A model generated the notes under the pieces. That model was not told the origin of the DNA and searched no databases. It was given only the letters and a program-made list of their open reading frames with translations. DNA of 64,000 nt from an uncultured Eubacteriales bacterium (GTDB lineage Bacteria > Bacillota > Clostridia > Oscillospirales > Acutalibacteraceae): positions 1 to 64,000 of the forward strand of contig OMWP01000004.1 of assembly GCA_900314795.1 (NCBI GenBank), read 5' to 3'. A program made the position numbers and the translations under genes. Shown in pieces: positions 1-7,494 of this stretch. Each line of letters begins with the position of its first letter. Within the stretch, counting starts at the first letter, position 1.

Positions 1-6
1 TTCTGA

Positions 7-112
7 GGAGTTGTCCAAATCTCTGATTTGGTGAACAACTCCCATGCAACAGCGCTCCAAGAGCGGTTTATCCGCGATTGGCTTAGCGCCACTGCCTTTA
101 CCAAAGGAAGGC
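7..112. repeat. Structured two-hairpin repeat, family A copy 1
   Basis: Positions 7-14 (GGAGTTGT) pair with 35-42, enclosing a perfect inner stem CCAAATC/GATTTGG (15-21 with 25-31). A second arm follows in which GCGCT pairs with AGCGC, CCAA with TTGG, and GCGG with CCGC at the tip. A second copy at 56339-56455 keeps the unpaired bases but changes the stems in a compensatory way. The element lies just beyond the 3' end of cysE. It matches no RNA family I can name; it could be a mobile palindrome or a noncoding RNA. Confidence 0.7.
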
Positions 113-137
113 TTTGATAGGTTTTTCTACAGTCTGA

Positions 138-172
138 GGCTCCCTTTCCTAAGGGAGCCGGCGCGAAGCGCC
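138..172. repeat. Twin-hairpin intergenic palindrome
   Basis: GGCTCCC (138-144) pairs with GGGAGCC (153-159), and GGCGC (60-64 of line one, absolute 160-164 region) pairs with GCGCC directly after it, giving two adjacent hairpins downstream of cysE. A related palindrome-rich stretch occurs at 27984-28072. No T-run follows, so it is better read as a dispersed extragenic palindrome than as a terminator. Confidence 0.5.
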
Positions 173-200
173 TGAGGGTTGATTGGTGGATATCTCTCGC

Positions 201-887
201 TTATTCTTTGTTACCTTTTGATGTCGCAGCCAATTCAACCGCCTGACTGACGTTCTTTTCGAGATACCGAACCTCGTTGCTGAGCTGCTGGATCTCGTTG
301 TGCATACGGCACAGCTCCTGCGCCACGGGGTCGGAGTAATGGATCTGGTCGAGCAGATCGGGACGTACGCCGTTGACGCGCACGACGCGTGCGGGTACGC
401 CGACCGCGGTGGAGTTGGGCGGGATCTCGGTGAGGACGACCGCGCCTGCCGCGATGCGGGAGTTGTCGCCGACCTTGAACGGGCCGAGCACCTTCGCGCC
501 CGAGCCGACCATCACGTTGTCGCCGAGGGTGGGATGACGCTTGCCCTGATCCTTACCCGTACCGCCGAGGGTGACGTTCTGGTAGATCAGGCAGTTGTCG
601 CCGATCACGGTGGTCTCGCCGATGACGACGCCCATGCCGTGGTCGATCACCAGCCCCTTGCCGATAGTCGCGCCGGGATGGATCTCGACGCCGGTTTTGT
701 TGCGTGCGCGCTGACTCAGCCAGCGTGCGATGAATTTCATGTTGTGGATCTGGAACCAGTGCGCGCGGCGGTATTTGCGTACCGCTTTGTAGCCCGAGTA
801 GAGGAAGAATACCTCCATCTTATTGCGTGCCGCGGGATCGCGCAGTAGGTAGGCGTCCAGATCGGCTCTCATTGTGTCAAACATCAT
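201..887 (-). CDS. cysE: Serine O-acetyltransferase
   Basis: Transfers acetyl from acetyl-CoA to L-serine, giving O-acetylserine, the carbon acceptor for cysteine synthesis in the cytoplasm. The 228-residue protein has a helical N-terminal part followed by a left-handed beta-helix of hexapeptide repeats (about residues 65-165). Asp82-His83 in IDHGMGVVIG match the family's active-site pair. I chose the ATG at 887 because AAAGG lies 6 bases upstream; an in-frame TTG at 893 is less likely. It stands alone behind a T-box leader, consistent with control by uncharged tRNA-Cys. No cysK lies beside it in this window. Confidence 0.93.
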   Translation of the reverse strand: MMFDTMRADLDAYLLRDPAARNKMEVFFLYSGYKAVRKYRRAHWFQIHNMKFIARWLSQRARNKTGVEIHPGATIGKGLVIDHGMGVVIGETTVIGDNCLIYQNVTLGGTGKDQGKRHPTLGDNVMVGSGAKVLGPFKVGDNSRIAAGAVVLTEIPPNSTAVGVPARVVRVNGVRPDLLDQIHYSDPVAQELCRMHNEIQQLSNEVRYLEKNVSQAVELAATSKGNKE

Positions 888-898
888 TATCAACCTTT

Positions 899-932
899 TT
901 AATTAGGAATTAGGAGTTAGGAATGAGGAATT
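899..932. repeat. AATTAGGAATTAGG-type tandem arm
   Basis: A short run of imperfect AATTAGGAATTAGGAGTTAGGAAT units between the cysE ribosome site and the T-box terminator. The same unit occurs at 56327-56338, and inverted at 56605-56632, where the two arms bracket a larger intergenic segment. Confidence 0.55.
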
Positions 933-1023
933 GCGGATGGGGAAACCGTTTGAAGCAGTGTTATCTGTTTCGGTAGAACTGATCCGGCATTCTCCATGAA
1001 TTGAATGGACATTCACGAAAACA

Positions 1024-1268
1024 AAAAAGCGCCGTCATCCGAAGGGACGACAGCGCCGTGGTTCCACCCAAATTCAGCGTAAAATACGCTCTTAGAGGCT
1101 CATCAATAAGCCTTTGTCCTTAACGCGGACCGACGGACTGCCATTTCCTGCAGTCAGCTCACAGGCGCATTTCACTGAACATTAGCTAAGACGACTTCCA
1201 GCATTTATCGTCCTCTCTGTTAGCTTCCGTAAAGCTACTTTTCCTGTTCACAGCCTTTTGATATCTAT
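1024..1268 (-). promoter_or_regulatory. T-box leader controlling cysE
   Basis: Read on the minus strand, the leader contains an AGAGA-like element (ACAGAGAGGACG), a long stem I, and the conserved antiterminator sequence TGGGTGGAACCACGG (1070-1056). A terminator hairpin follows, GGCGCTGTCGTCC/GGATGACGGCGC with CTTC loop, ending in a T-run near 1024. UGC at 1169-1167, in the specifier region of stem I, would read tRNA-Cys, which fits the downstream serine acetyltransferase. The T-box call is firm. The specifier assignment is an inference from hand alignment. Confidence 0.9.
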
Positions 1269-1271
1269 CCT

Positions 1272-1300
1272 ATTATATACGATTGCTTTCGATTTTGCAA
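1272..1300 (-). promoter_or_regulatory. Promoter of the T-box/cysE transcript
   Basis: TTGCAA at 1300-1295 and TATAAT at 1277-1272 are separated by 17 bases, directly upstream of the T-box leader on the minus strand. Confidence 0.75.
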
Positions 1301-1319
1301 CTATTTTTTTGGCTCCGTT

Positions 1320-1916
1320 TTACATATCGCTGATGACGTCTTTGTTGTCCTTGAGATAGATGACGCCGGAGATCACGGTGATGACCGCAACGATCCAGAA
1401 CATGACCTGTCCGATGGCGTTGAAGACGTCATAGATATGGAGCAGCGCGACTGCGTCGGTCATGGTGCGCTCGAGGATCTCGCAGATGAACTGCATGAGA
1501 AATACCGATACGATCGCGATGATCTGGGTCACGGTCTTGACCTTGCCCCACATGTTGGCGGCAATGACCTTGCCCTTTGCGGCGGCGACAAGGCGGATCG
1601 AGGTAACGGCGAATTCACGGAAAATAATGATGATCAGCGGGATCGCACCGCACAGGTTCAGCTTGACAAAGCAGACCATCACGGAGATCACGAGGATCTT
1701 GTCTGCCAGCGGATCGGCAAATTTGCCGAAGTCGGTGATCAGGTTGTCGCGGCGGGCGATCTTGCCGTCCAGCGCGTCGGTGATCGCGGCAACGCCGAAG
1801 AGGATCCCCGCCACCAGAAAGCGGAACGGGAAGTCGATCAGGATCGCGGCAATGACCGCGGGTACCAGTATAATACGCAGGAGCGTGAGCTTGTTGGGTA
1901 GGTTCATTTTTTTCAT
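1320..1916 (-). CDS. pgsA: CDP-diacylglycerol--glycerol-3-phosphate 3-phosphatidyltransferase
   Basis: Integral membrane enzyme that makes phosphatidylglycerol phosphate from CDP-diacylglycerol and glycerol-3-phosphate, the committed step to anionic phospholipids. The CDP-alcohol phosphotransferase signature is visible as DALDGKIARR followed by FADPLADK, that is DG-x2-AR-x8-G-x3-D-x3-D. Several hydrophobic membrane helices follow. The start is set at the ATG of MKKMNLPNK, the usual family N-terminus, with AAAGG upstream; an in-frame upstream start at 1973 would add an unlikely 19-residue tail. It is the last gene of the recA-recX-rimO-pgsA cluster, a neighbourhood common in Clostridia. Confidence 0.93.
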   Translation of the reverse strand: MKKMNLPNKLTLLRIILVPAVIAAILIDFPFRFLVAGILFGVAAITDALDGKIARRDNLITDFGKFADPLADKILVISVMVCFVKLNLCGAIPLIIIIFREFAVTSIRLVAAAKGKVIAANMWGKVKTVTQIIAIVSVFLMQFICEILERTMTDAVALLHIYDVFNAIGQVMFWIVAVITVISGVIYLKDNKDVISDM

Positions 1917-2007
1917 AGGATAACCTTTCATATTGAAAGAGTAGGGGAGGAGCAAATATAACCATCGCTTCACAGAAGCGATAGTGATAGAGAAGTGATT
2001 TGACCGA

Positions 2008-3336
2008 TTAATCGATCATCTCGCCGACCAGATCGCAGTCGATATGATCGGTGATGCGGACGCGTACCAACTCGCCCGAACGTGGTTTGCGATCGCCTAC
2101 GGTGAAGAAGACGCAGGGGTCGACCTCGGGCGCGTCATAGGCGGAGCGGCCGAAGAAGCAGTCCGCATAGCGGTCAAAGCTGTCGGTGAGTACCTCGATC
2201 TCTTTGCCGACCATGCTCTCACACCACTTGTCCATGATCAGCGCTTCCTGCTCGGTGATGATCTCGGCGCGGCGTTTCTTGACGTCCTCGTCGATCTGAT
2301 CGGGCAACAGCGCGGCGGGAGTATCCTCCTCCTGCGAGTACGCAAAGCATCCGAGACGCTCAAAGTTCGTCTGCGCGACAAAGTCGCTCAGCTCCTCGAA
2401 TTCCTCTTCTGTTTCTCCGGGGAAGCCGGTGATCAGGGTGGTGCGCAGGATCACGCCGGGGATCTTCTCGCGGATATGCTGTACGAGCCCCAAGAGGCTC
2501 TCTTTATCGCCGCGGCGATTCATCGCGCGCAGCACTCTGCCGTTGCAGTGCTGGAGCGGCAGGTCGATATATTTGACGATCTTTTCCTCTTCACGGATCG
2601 TTTCGAGCAGCTCGTCGGTCAGGCGGTCGGGGTAGCAGTACAGCACGCGGATCCAATGCAGATCTTCGATTTGGCACAGGCGGCGAAGCAGCTCGGGGAG
2701 CATCAGCTTGCCGTAATTGTCCTCGCCGTAGCGTGTGGTGTCCTGCGCGATGACGTTGAGTTCTCGAACGCCGTTATGTACCAGTCGCTCGGCTTCTTCA
2801 ACGATCGTTTCCATCTTGCGGGAGCGGAAGGAGCCGCGGATCAGCGGGATCGCGCAGTAGGTGCAACAGTTGTCACAGCCGTCGGCGATCTTGAGGTACG
2901 CCCAGTGGGGTTCGGTGCTCTGCACACGGCCGCCCTCCATGGGCAGGAGCATTTTGTCGGGAAAATCCTCTACTTTTTTTCCGTCAAGTGCTTGCTGCAC
3001 CACGGCGGCAATGTCGGCGTTTTTGCCGATGCCGATGACAGCGTCTACCTCGCCCAGCTCCTTCATGATATCGCTGTTGTAGCGCTCGGCAAGACAGCCT
3101 GTGACGATGATCGCCTTGATCTTGCCTTCTTTTTTCAGCATGGCAAGCTCGAGGATCTCATCAATGCTTTCCTGCTTGGCGGATTCGATGAAGCCGCAGG
3201 TGTTGACGATCACGGCGTCAGCCATGGCGGGGTCTTCCTTTAGCTGAAAGCCCGCCTGATTCAGTTGATACATCATCATCTCGGCGTCCACGCGGTTCTT
3301 CGCGCAGCCGAGGGAAACGATTCCTACGCTTGGCAT
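2008..3336 (-). CDS. rimO: Ribosomal protein S12 methylthiotransferase
   Basis: Radical SAM enzyme that adds a methylthio group to the conserved aspartate of ribosomal protein S12. The protein has the N-terminal UPF0004/MTTase domain (VSLGCAKNRVDAE, with cysteines for an accessory iron-sulfur cluster), the radical SAM motif CDNCCTYC near residue 155, and a C-terminal TRAM domain. SLGCAKN separates RimO from the MiaB branch. The ATG at 3336 is preferred over the TTG at 3345 because AAGGA sits about 10 bases before it. It lies between recX and pgsA on the same strand, with short gaps suggesting one transcript. Confidence 0.93.
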   Translation of the reverse strand: MPSVGIVSLGCAKNRVDAEMMMYQLNQAGFQLKEDPAMADAVIVNTCGFIESAKQESIDEILELAMLKKEGKIKAIIVTGCLAERYNSDIMKELGEVDAVIGIGKNADIAAVVQQALDGKKVEDFPDKMLLPMEGGRVQSTEPHWAYLKIADGCDNCCTYCAIPLIRGSFRSRKMETIVEEAERLVHNGVRELNVIAQDTTRYGEDNYGKLMLPELLRRLCQIEDLHWIRVLYCYPDRLTDELLETIREEEKIVKYIDLPLQHCNGRVLRAMNRRGDKESLLGLVQHIREKIPGVILRTTLITGFPGETEEEFEELSDFVAQTNFERLGCFAYSQEEDTPAALLPDQIDEDVKKRRAEIITEQEALIMDKWCESMVGKEIEVLTDSFDRYADCFFGRSAYDAPEVDPCVFFTVGDRKPRSGELVRVRITDHIDCDLVGEMID

Positions 3337-3406
3337 ATGTTTCAATTCCTTTTTTGGTAAATGATTGAGGCGCTTTCCTCACCTGATTTAATGTGACAGG
3401 TGGTTG

Positions 3407-4021
3407 TTATACATCCTCGATCTCGGTATATTCGCGCATCACGCTGCGGATGCTGCTGAAAGAAAAGCCCATCCGCGCCAACGCGTTAGCGCAACGACGG
3501 CGCCCCTTGTCATCTGTCAGGGAGCGCGCGTATTTTTTATTGATGATCGCACGGATCTGTTCATCCTCATCAACGGTGAATTCATCGAGTACCTCGTCGA
3601 TCAAATCGCGGTCAATGCCCTTTTCATAGAGCTTTTGACGTACACCGCGCTCGGACAAGTGCTTGATGCTGAACAGATCGGCGGCATAACGGCGGGCGTA
3701 GCGACCGTCATCGATGAGCCCAAGCTCCTCGAGACGGCTGATCGCCGCCTCACAGCTTTCTTCGCTGTAATCCTTTTTGAGCTTATCGAACAGCTCGCGG
3801 CGCGAGTGGTCGCGATAGGAGATCAGCCATAACGCTTTGTCCTTACAGCGCTTTCTGTCCGAGTCAAGGACACAGGCGTGGAGTTGTTCGTCGTCGATCT
3901 CATGCCCGACGTCAAAGCGATGGGCGAGGATCACCTCGGTGTCGAGCTTCATTGCGAACTCGCCGTCGATATAGAGAGCGGAGAGCCCCTTTCTGCGGGG
4001 CTCAATCGCGGTGATCTGCAT
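3407..4021 (-). CDS. recX: Recombination regulator RecX
   Basis: Small helical protein of 204 residues that binds RecA filaments and modulates recombinase activity. It shows the family's three-helix repeats, for example LISYRDHSRRELFDKL and RLEELGLIDDGRYA, and ends in the typical RRRCANALARMGFSF repeat. Its ATG shares one base with the recA stop (TGATG), so the two are translationally coupled. Coupling of an inhibitor to its target is common in bacteria. Confidence 0.9.
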   Translation of the reverse strand: MQITAIEPRRKGLSALYIDGEFAMKLDTEVILAHRFDVGHEIDDEQLHACVLDSDRKRCKDKALWLISYRDHSRRELFDKLKKDYSEESCEAAISRLEELGLIDDGRYARRYAADLFSIKHLSERGVRQKLYEKGIDRDLIDEVLDEFTVDEDEQIRAIINKKYARSLTDDKGRRRCANALARMGFSFSSIRSVMREYTEIEDV

Positions 4022-5133
4022 CAGTCTTCGACAAGGATGTCGATCTTAGCGCTCTTTTTCTTCTTTTCTGGTGCGGCTGCGGGAGCAGGGGCAGGCGCGG
4101 GAGCCGCCTTTGCCGCCGCTTTGGCGGTCTTTTTGGGGCGGGAGGTCAGCTTATCGACATTCTCCCACAGCTCTTTTTCGATCTTCTCACGCAGTGCGTC
4201 GTCGTTCTTGAGCAGCTCCTTGACGTTGTCGCGACCCTGTCCCAGACGGGTCTCACCGTAGTAGAACCATGCGCCGCTCTTTTGCATGACGTCCGCCTTG
4301 ACGGCAAGATCGATCAGCTCGCCGACGCGGCTGATACCCTCGCCGTACATGATATCGAACTCCGCCTCTTTGAAGGGAGGAGCGATCTTATTCTTAACGA
4401 CCTTCGCTCTGGTGCGCGAACCGACCATTTCGCCGTTAGATTTGAGGGTCTCGATGCGGCGGATGTCGATACGGACAGAGGAATAGAATTTTAACGCGCG
4501 GCCGCCGGTGGTGACCTCGGGGTTGCCGTAGACCACGCCGACCTTCTCGCGCAGCTGGTTGATGAAGATGGCGACGCAGTTAGACTTGTTGATCGCACCG
4601 GCGAGCTTGCGCAGTGCCTGCGACATCAGGCGCGCGTGCAGACCGACATGGCTGTCGCCCATCTCGCCCTCGATCTCAGCCTTGGGAACGAGCGCCGCGA
4701 CGGAGTCGATGACGATGACGTCGATCGCGCCGGAACGGATCAGCGCCTCGGCGATCTCGAGCGCGTCCTCACCGGTGTCAGGCTGAGATACCAGCAGGCT
4801 GTCGACGTCGACGCCCAGCGCGGAGGCATAGACGGGATCGAGCGCGTGCTCTACGTCGATGAAGGCGACGTTGCCGCCGTTCTTCTGACCTTCGGCGATA
4901 CAGTGCAGGGAGAGGGTGGTCTTACCGGAGCTTTCCGGTCCGTAGATCTCGACGATTCTGCCGCGGGGCAGACCGCCGATTCCCAGCGCGATATCAAGGC
5001 TCAGCGAACCTGTCGAGATGTGCTCGACGTTCATGTGGGTGTTCTGGCCGAGCTTCATGACGGCGCCCTTGCCGAACTGTTTTTCGATCTGTGATAACGC
5101 TGTTTCCAGTGCTTTGTTTTTATCAAGAGCCAT
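4021..5133 (-). CDS. recA: Recombinase RecA
   Basis: ATP-dependent strand-exchange protein and co-protease for LexA. The Walker A motif GPESSGKTT, Walker B region [12 protein letters not shown], the L1/L2 DNA-binding loops ([18 protein letters not shown]) and the conserved RecA core are all present. The C-terminal tail is unusually rich in Ala-Pro and Lys ([23 protein letters not shown]) before an acidic end. ATG at 5133 gives the classical [10 protein letters not shown] start with AGGAG nine bases upstream; the ATG at 5139 is too close to that site. It is first gene of a recA-recX-rimO-pgsA group. Confidence 0.97.
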   Translation of the reverse strand: MALDKNKALETALSQIEKQFGKGAVMKLGQNTHMNVEHISTGSLSLDIALGIGGLPRGRIVEIYGPESSGKTTLSLHCIAEGQKNGGNVAFIDVEHALDPVYASALGVDVDSLLVSQPDTGEDALEIAEALIRSGAIDVIVIDSVAALVPKAEIEGEMGDSHVGLHARLMSQALRKLAGAINKSNCVAIFINQLREKVGVVYGNPEVTTGGRALKFYSSVRIDIRRIETLKSNGEMVGSRTRAKVVKNKIAPPFKEAEFDIMYGEGISRVGELIDLAVKADVMQKSGAWFYYGETRLGQGRDNVKELLKNDDALREKIEKELWENVDKLTSRPKKTAKAAAKAAPAPAPAPAAAPEKKKKSAKIDILVED

Positions 5134-5171
5134 AATCATTTTCTCCTTTGGTTTCTGTTATTTACGGGTAT

Positions 5172-5200
5172 ATTATAGCATATATGTTTGAAAGAAGCAA
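5172..5200 (-). promoter_or_regulatory. recA promoter with partial SOS-box-like sequence
   Basis: TTGCTT (5200-5195) and TATAAT (5177-5172) are 17 bases apart. Inside the spacer the minus strand reads CAAACATATATGC, an imperfect match to the Firmicutes LexA box CGAACATATGTTC. The promoter is well supported; LexA control is only a possibility. Confidence 0.6.
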
Positions 5201-5227
5201 GTTTTTTCGAACAGATTTTCTAGATTT

Positions 5228-5276
5228 GTAGGGACGACCATTGGTCGTCCGCGGATGAGCAATGCTCATCCCTACC
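5228..5276. repeat. GGACGACCATTGGTCGTCC palindrome, family E copy 1
   Basis: GTAGGGA at the left end pairs with TCCCTAC at the right end, enclosing two perfect hairpins: GGACGACCA/TGGTCGTCC and GGATGAGC/GCTCATCC. The element overlaps the 3' end of prmC and supplies its stop codon. Degenerate relatives lie at 7193-7233 and 56519-56546. Confidence 0.75.
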
Positions 5277-6117
5277 ATTTGTATCTTGCTGTGATCGCGC
5301 GGGTGATGTTTTGGATATCGGGAGTGCCGCTGATATCGGCATAGCCCGCGTTTTTCAGCATTGCGGCGATGGCGTCAAATTGTCCTTCGCCGATCTCAAA
5401 GGCGATGGAGCCGCCATCTTTGAGCTTCGGCGTCCACAAAGTGAGGATCATTTTATAGAAGTCGTAGCCGTCCTCTCCGCCGTCTAATGCGAGTCGCGGC
5501 TCGTACTGCACCTCTTGCTGCAAATCGGCGATCTCGACAGATCGGATGTAGGGCGGGTTGGAGACGATCATATCCAGTGAGCCGTCCGAAAATTCGCTGA
5601 CGCAGTCTTGCAGATCTGCGTGGATCGCATGGATCTTCTCCTGATGGAGCGCAATGTTTTCCGTCAGATAGGAGAACGCGGTATCGCTTTTCTCGACGGC
5701 GTACACGGTGGCATTCGGCAGTTCCTTTGCCAGCGTAACGGCAATGATACCCGAGCCTGCGCATAGATCGGCGATCACGGGATCGGGGGTTCTTTCACAG
5801 CGCTTCAACGCTTCTGTGACCACCACTTCCGTATCGTCGCGCGGGATCAGCACACCCTCGCCGACCTTGTAGTCGCGCCCCATAAAGCTCCATGAGCCAA
5901 GGATGTACTGGATCGGTTCACCGCCTGCGCGGCGGCGCGCCATTGCGATGGCTTTTTCACAAAGCGGATCGGGGATCTCTTCTTCTCGCAGGAGCAGTTG
6001 AGCGCGGTCACATGCCAACACCGCACAGAGGATCTCTTTCGCATCGCCGGCGGGATTTTCCACCCCTGCGCGTGCCAAGAGGCTTTTGACGGTGTTATCG
6101 AGCGCAGGAACAATCAT
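5272..6117 (-). CDS. prmC: Peptide chain release factor N5-glutamine methyltransferase
   Basis: Methylates the glutamine of the GGQ motif in release factors RF1 and RF2, improving termination. The 281-residue protein has the N-terminal helical domain and a Rossmann methyltransferase domain with the SAM-binding loop VIADLCAGSGIIAVTLA (about residue 115). The catalytic NPPY (residues near 186) is the hallmark of this family. It overlaps the upstream DUF1385 gene by 23 bases, a frequent pairing in Firmicutes; prfA, often next, is absent here. Its stop codon lies in a palindromic repeat, so the last residues may be a recent change. Confidence 0.92.
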   Translation of the reverse strand: MIVPALDNTVKSLLARAGVENPAGDAKEILCAVLACDRAQLLLREEEIPDPLCEKAIAMARRRAGGEPIQYILGSWSFMGRDYKVGEGVLIPRDDTEVVVTEALKRCERTPDPVIADLCAGSGIIAVTLAKELPNATVYAVEKSDTAFSYLTENIALHQEKIHAIHADLQDCVSEFSDGSLDMIVSNPPYIRSVEIADLQQEVQYEPRLALDGGEDGYDFYKMILTLWTPKLKDGGSIAFEIGEGQFDAIAAMLKNAGYADISGTPDIQNITRAITARYKW

Positions 6118-7096
6118 TGATGATATCGGAGCCGTCGTCGGGGATGACCGCTTTCATCGCTTCGATCGCACATTCGATCATCTCGTCCTCGGGTTCTCTG
6201 GTGGTGATGCGCTGCGCCCAGAGTCCGGGTGTGGCGAGAATGCGGGTGAGCTTGTTATCATACTTACCGCAGAGCTTGATGAACTCGTAGCCCAGACCGA
6301 CCATCACGGGAACAAGGAGTAATCTCAGGATCGGTCGCAGGATCGGGAGATTCGGGAAGGTCGGGATGAACAAGCCGACGAAAATACTCACGAGCAGGGT
6401 GACGACCAAGAACGAGGTACCGCAGCGGGGATGGAAACGCGTTTGCTTGCGGACGTTCTCAACGGTGAGTTCTTCGTCGTTTTCATAGCAAAAGATGGTT
6501 TTATGCTCAGCGCCGTGATACTGGAACACGCGCTTCATGTCGTTCATCAGGGAAACCAAAGACAGATAGCTGAGGAAGAGGGCGATCTTCAACACGCCCT
6601 CAAAGGCGGATTGCAGGATCCTGACAGAGGATTCGCTCCATCCGTCCAAAAGCGGCTTGATCAGCCATGTGAAGAGCATTGACGGCAGCACGACGAACAA
6701 TCCGATCGCCAGCGCGATGCCCAGTATGGACGCGATGACCATGATGACGTTCATCAGCTTGTCGCCGAACTTGTCGTCCAGCCATTTTTCGAACTTGGAG
6801 GGCTCTTCCTCCTCGACCAATCCCGATTCCATCGCCTTGTCGGCGGACAGTCCCAGCGCCTTGTAGCTCAGGCGCATGCTGTCGATCATGCCCGCGAGTC
6901 CGCGGATCAGGGGGAGTTTCCAGAACTTCGCCTTGAACAGCGGCTTGACCTCGATGTCCTCGGTATAGATGTTGTCTTTATCGACCCTGCAAGCGACGGT
7001 GGTGCGCTTGGGGCCGCGCATCATGATGCCTTCGATCAGGGCGGAGCCGCCGATGGAGGTAATGCGCTTTTGTTGTTTTGTGTCCTGTTTTTTCAT
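6095..7096 (-). CDS. DUF1385 (YqhQ-type) membrane protein
   Basis: A 333-residue membrane protein of the DUF1385 family, recognised by the N-terminal ITSIGGSALIEGIMMRGPKRT and the later YHGAEHKTIFCYE motif. About four hydrophobic segments occur in the second half. The family has no settled biochemical function; in many Firmicutes it is encoded next to prmC, prfA and rpmE. GAAGG lies about six bases before the ATG. The 23-base overlap with prmC suggests translational coupling. Confidence 0.88.
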   Translation of the reverse strand: MKKQDTKQQKRITSIGGSALIEGIMMRGPKRTTVACRVDKDNIYTEDIEVKPLFKAKFWKLPLIRGLAGMIDSMRLSYKALGLSADKAMESGLVEEEEPSKFEKWLDDKFGDKLMNVIMVIASILGIALAIGLFVVLPSMLFTWLIKPLLDGWSESSVRILQSAFEGVLKIALFLSYLSLVSLMNDMKRVFQYHGAEHKTIFCYENDEELTVENVRKQTRFHPRCGTSFLVVTLLVSIFVGLFIPTFPNLPILRPILRLLLVPVMVGLGYEFIKLCGKYDNKLTRILATPGLWAQRITTREPEDEMIECAIEAMKAVIPDDGSDIINDCSCAR

Positions 7097-7192
7097 TGAA
7101 TACCTTCTTTATATATCTGTAGTAGCCTGTAACACTTAAAAGTTGATATTTGATTACGAGTATATTTGTATCATACTTTGTCCTCAAAGACT

Positions 7193-7233
7193 GGTAGGGG
7201 CGACCAAATGTCGTCCATGTCCTGAAAAGGATA
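7193..7233. repeat. Family E palindrome, degenerate copy
   Basis: GTAGGGGCGACCAAATGTCGTCC followed by a weaker CCTGAAAAGG hairpin, in the spacer between the DUF1385 gene and the small membrane protein. It resembles the element at 5228-5276 with decayed stems. Confidence 0.45.
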
Positions 7234-7253
7234 TTTGACGAAAGACCTCGTCA

Positions 7254-7463
7254 TTATTTGTCTTGTTTATTCTTGCGGATGAAATTGGTGACGAGGATAA
7301 CGACGACCCATACGCCGACGCAGAACAGCGGTGTGGCAGGGCTGAACGTGTAGGCGTTTTGCTGGATCAGCGTTTTGTAAAGATAGTCAAACAAGGTTGC
7401 TAAGCCGAAGACGACCGGGATACCGATCAGACATTCGATCAGTGCTTTTTTCACTGAGCTCAT
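7254..7463 (-). CDS. Small two-helix membrane protein, unknown
   Basis: A 69-residue protein with two hydrophobic helices (about residues 10-27 and 44-62), an inside-positive start (SSVKK) and a basic end (RKNKQDK), which predicts both termini in the cytoplasm. AGGAG lies seven bases before the ATG, so it is likely translated. It follows the histidine kinase gene by 31 bases on the same strand and is probably cotranscribed. I do not recognise the family. It could be a partner of the kinase, but nothing in the sequence proves it. Confidence 0.7.
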   Translation of the reverse strand: MSSVKKALIECLIGIPVVFGLATLFDYLYKTLIQQNAYTFSPATPLFCVGVWVVVILVTNFIRKNKQDK

Positions 7464-7494
7464 ATGTATTCTCCTGTATATTTGGATGTGATGT

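Noticed and set aside
300-848. Long plus-strand frame opposite cysE
   Set aside because: Antisense shadow of a clear serine acetyltransferase; no ribosome site and no recognisable domain.
899-932. Possible CRISPR-like or tandem array
   Set aside because: The AATTAGG units are short, without spacers; they form arms of palindromic elements.
2044-3243. A 399-codon plus-strand frame opposite rimO
   Set aside because: Shadow of the high-GC third codon positions of rimO; the composition is unlike a real protein (rich in Asp, Ala, Val, His).
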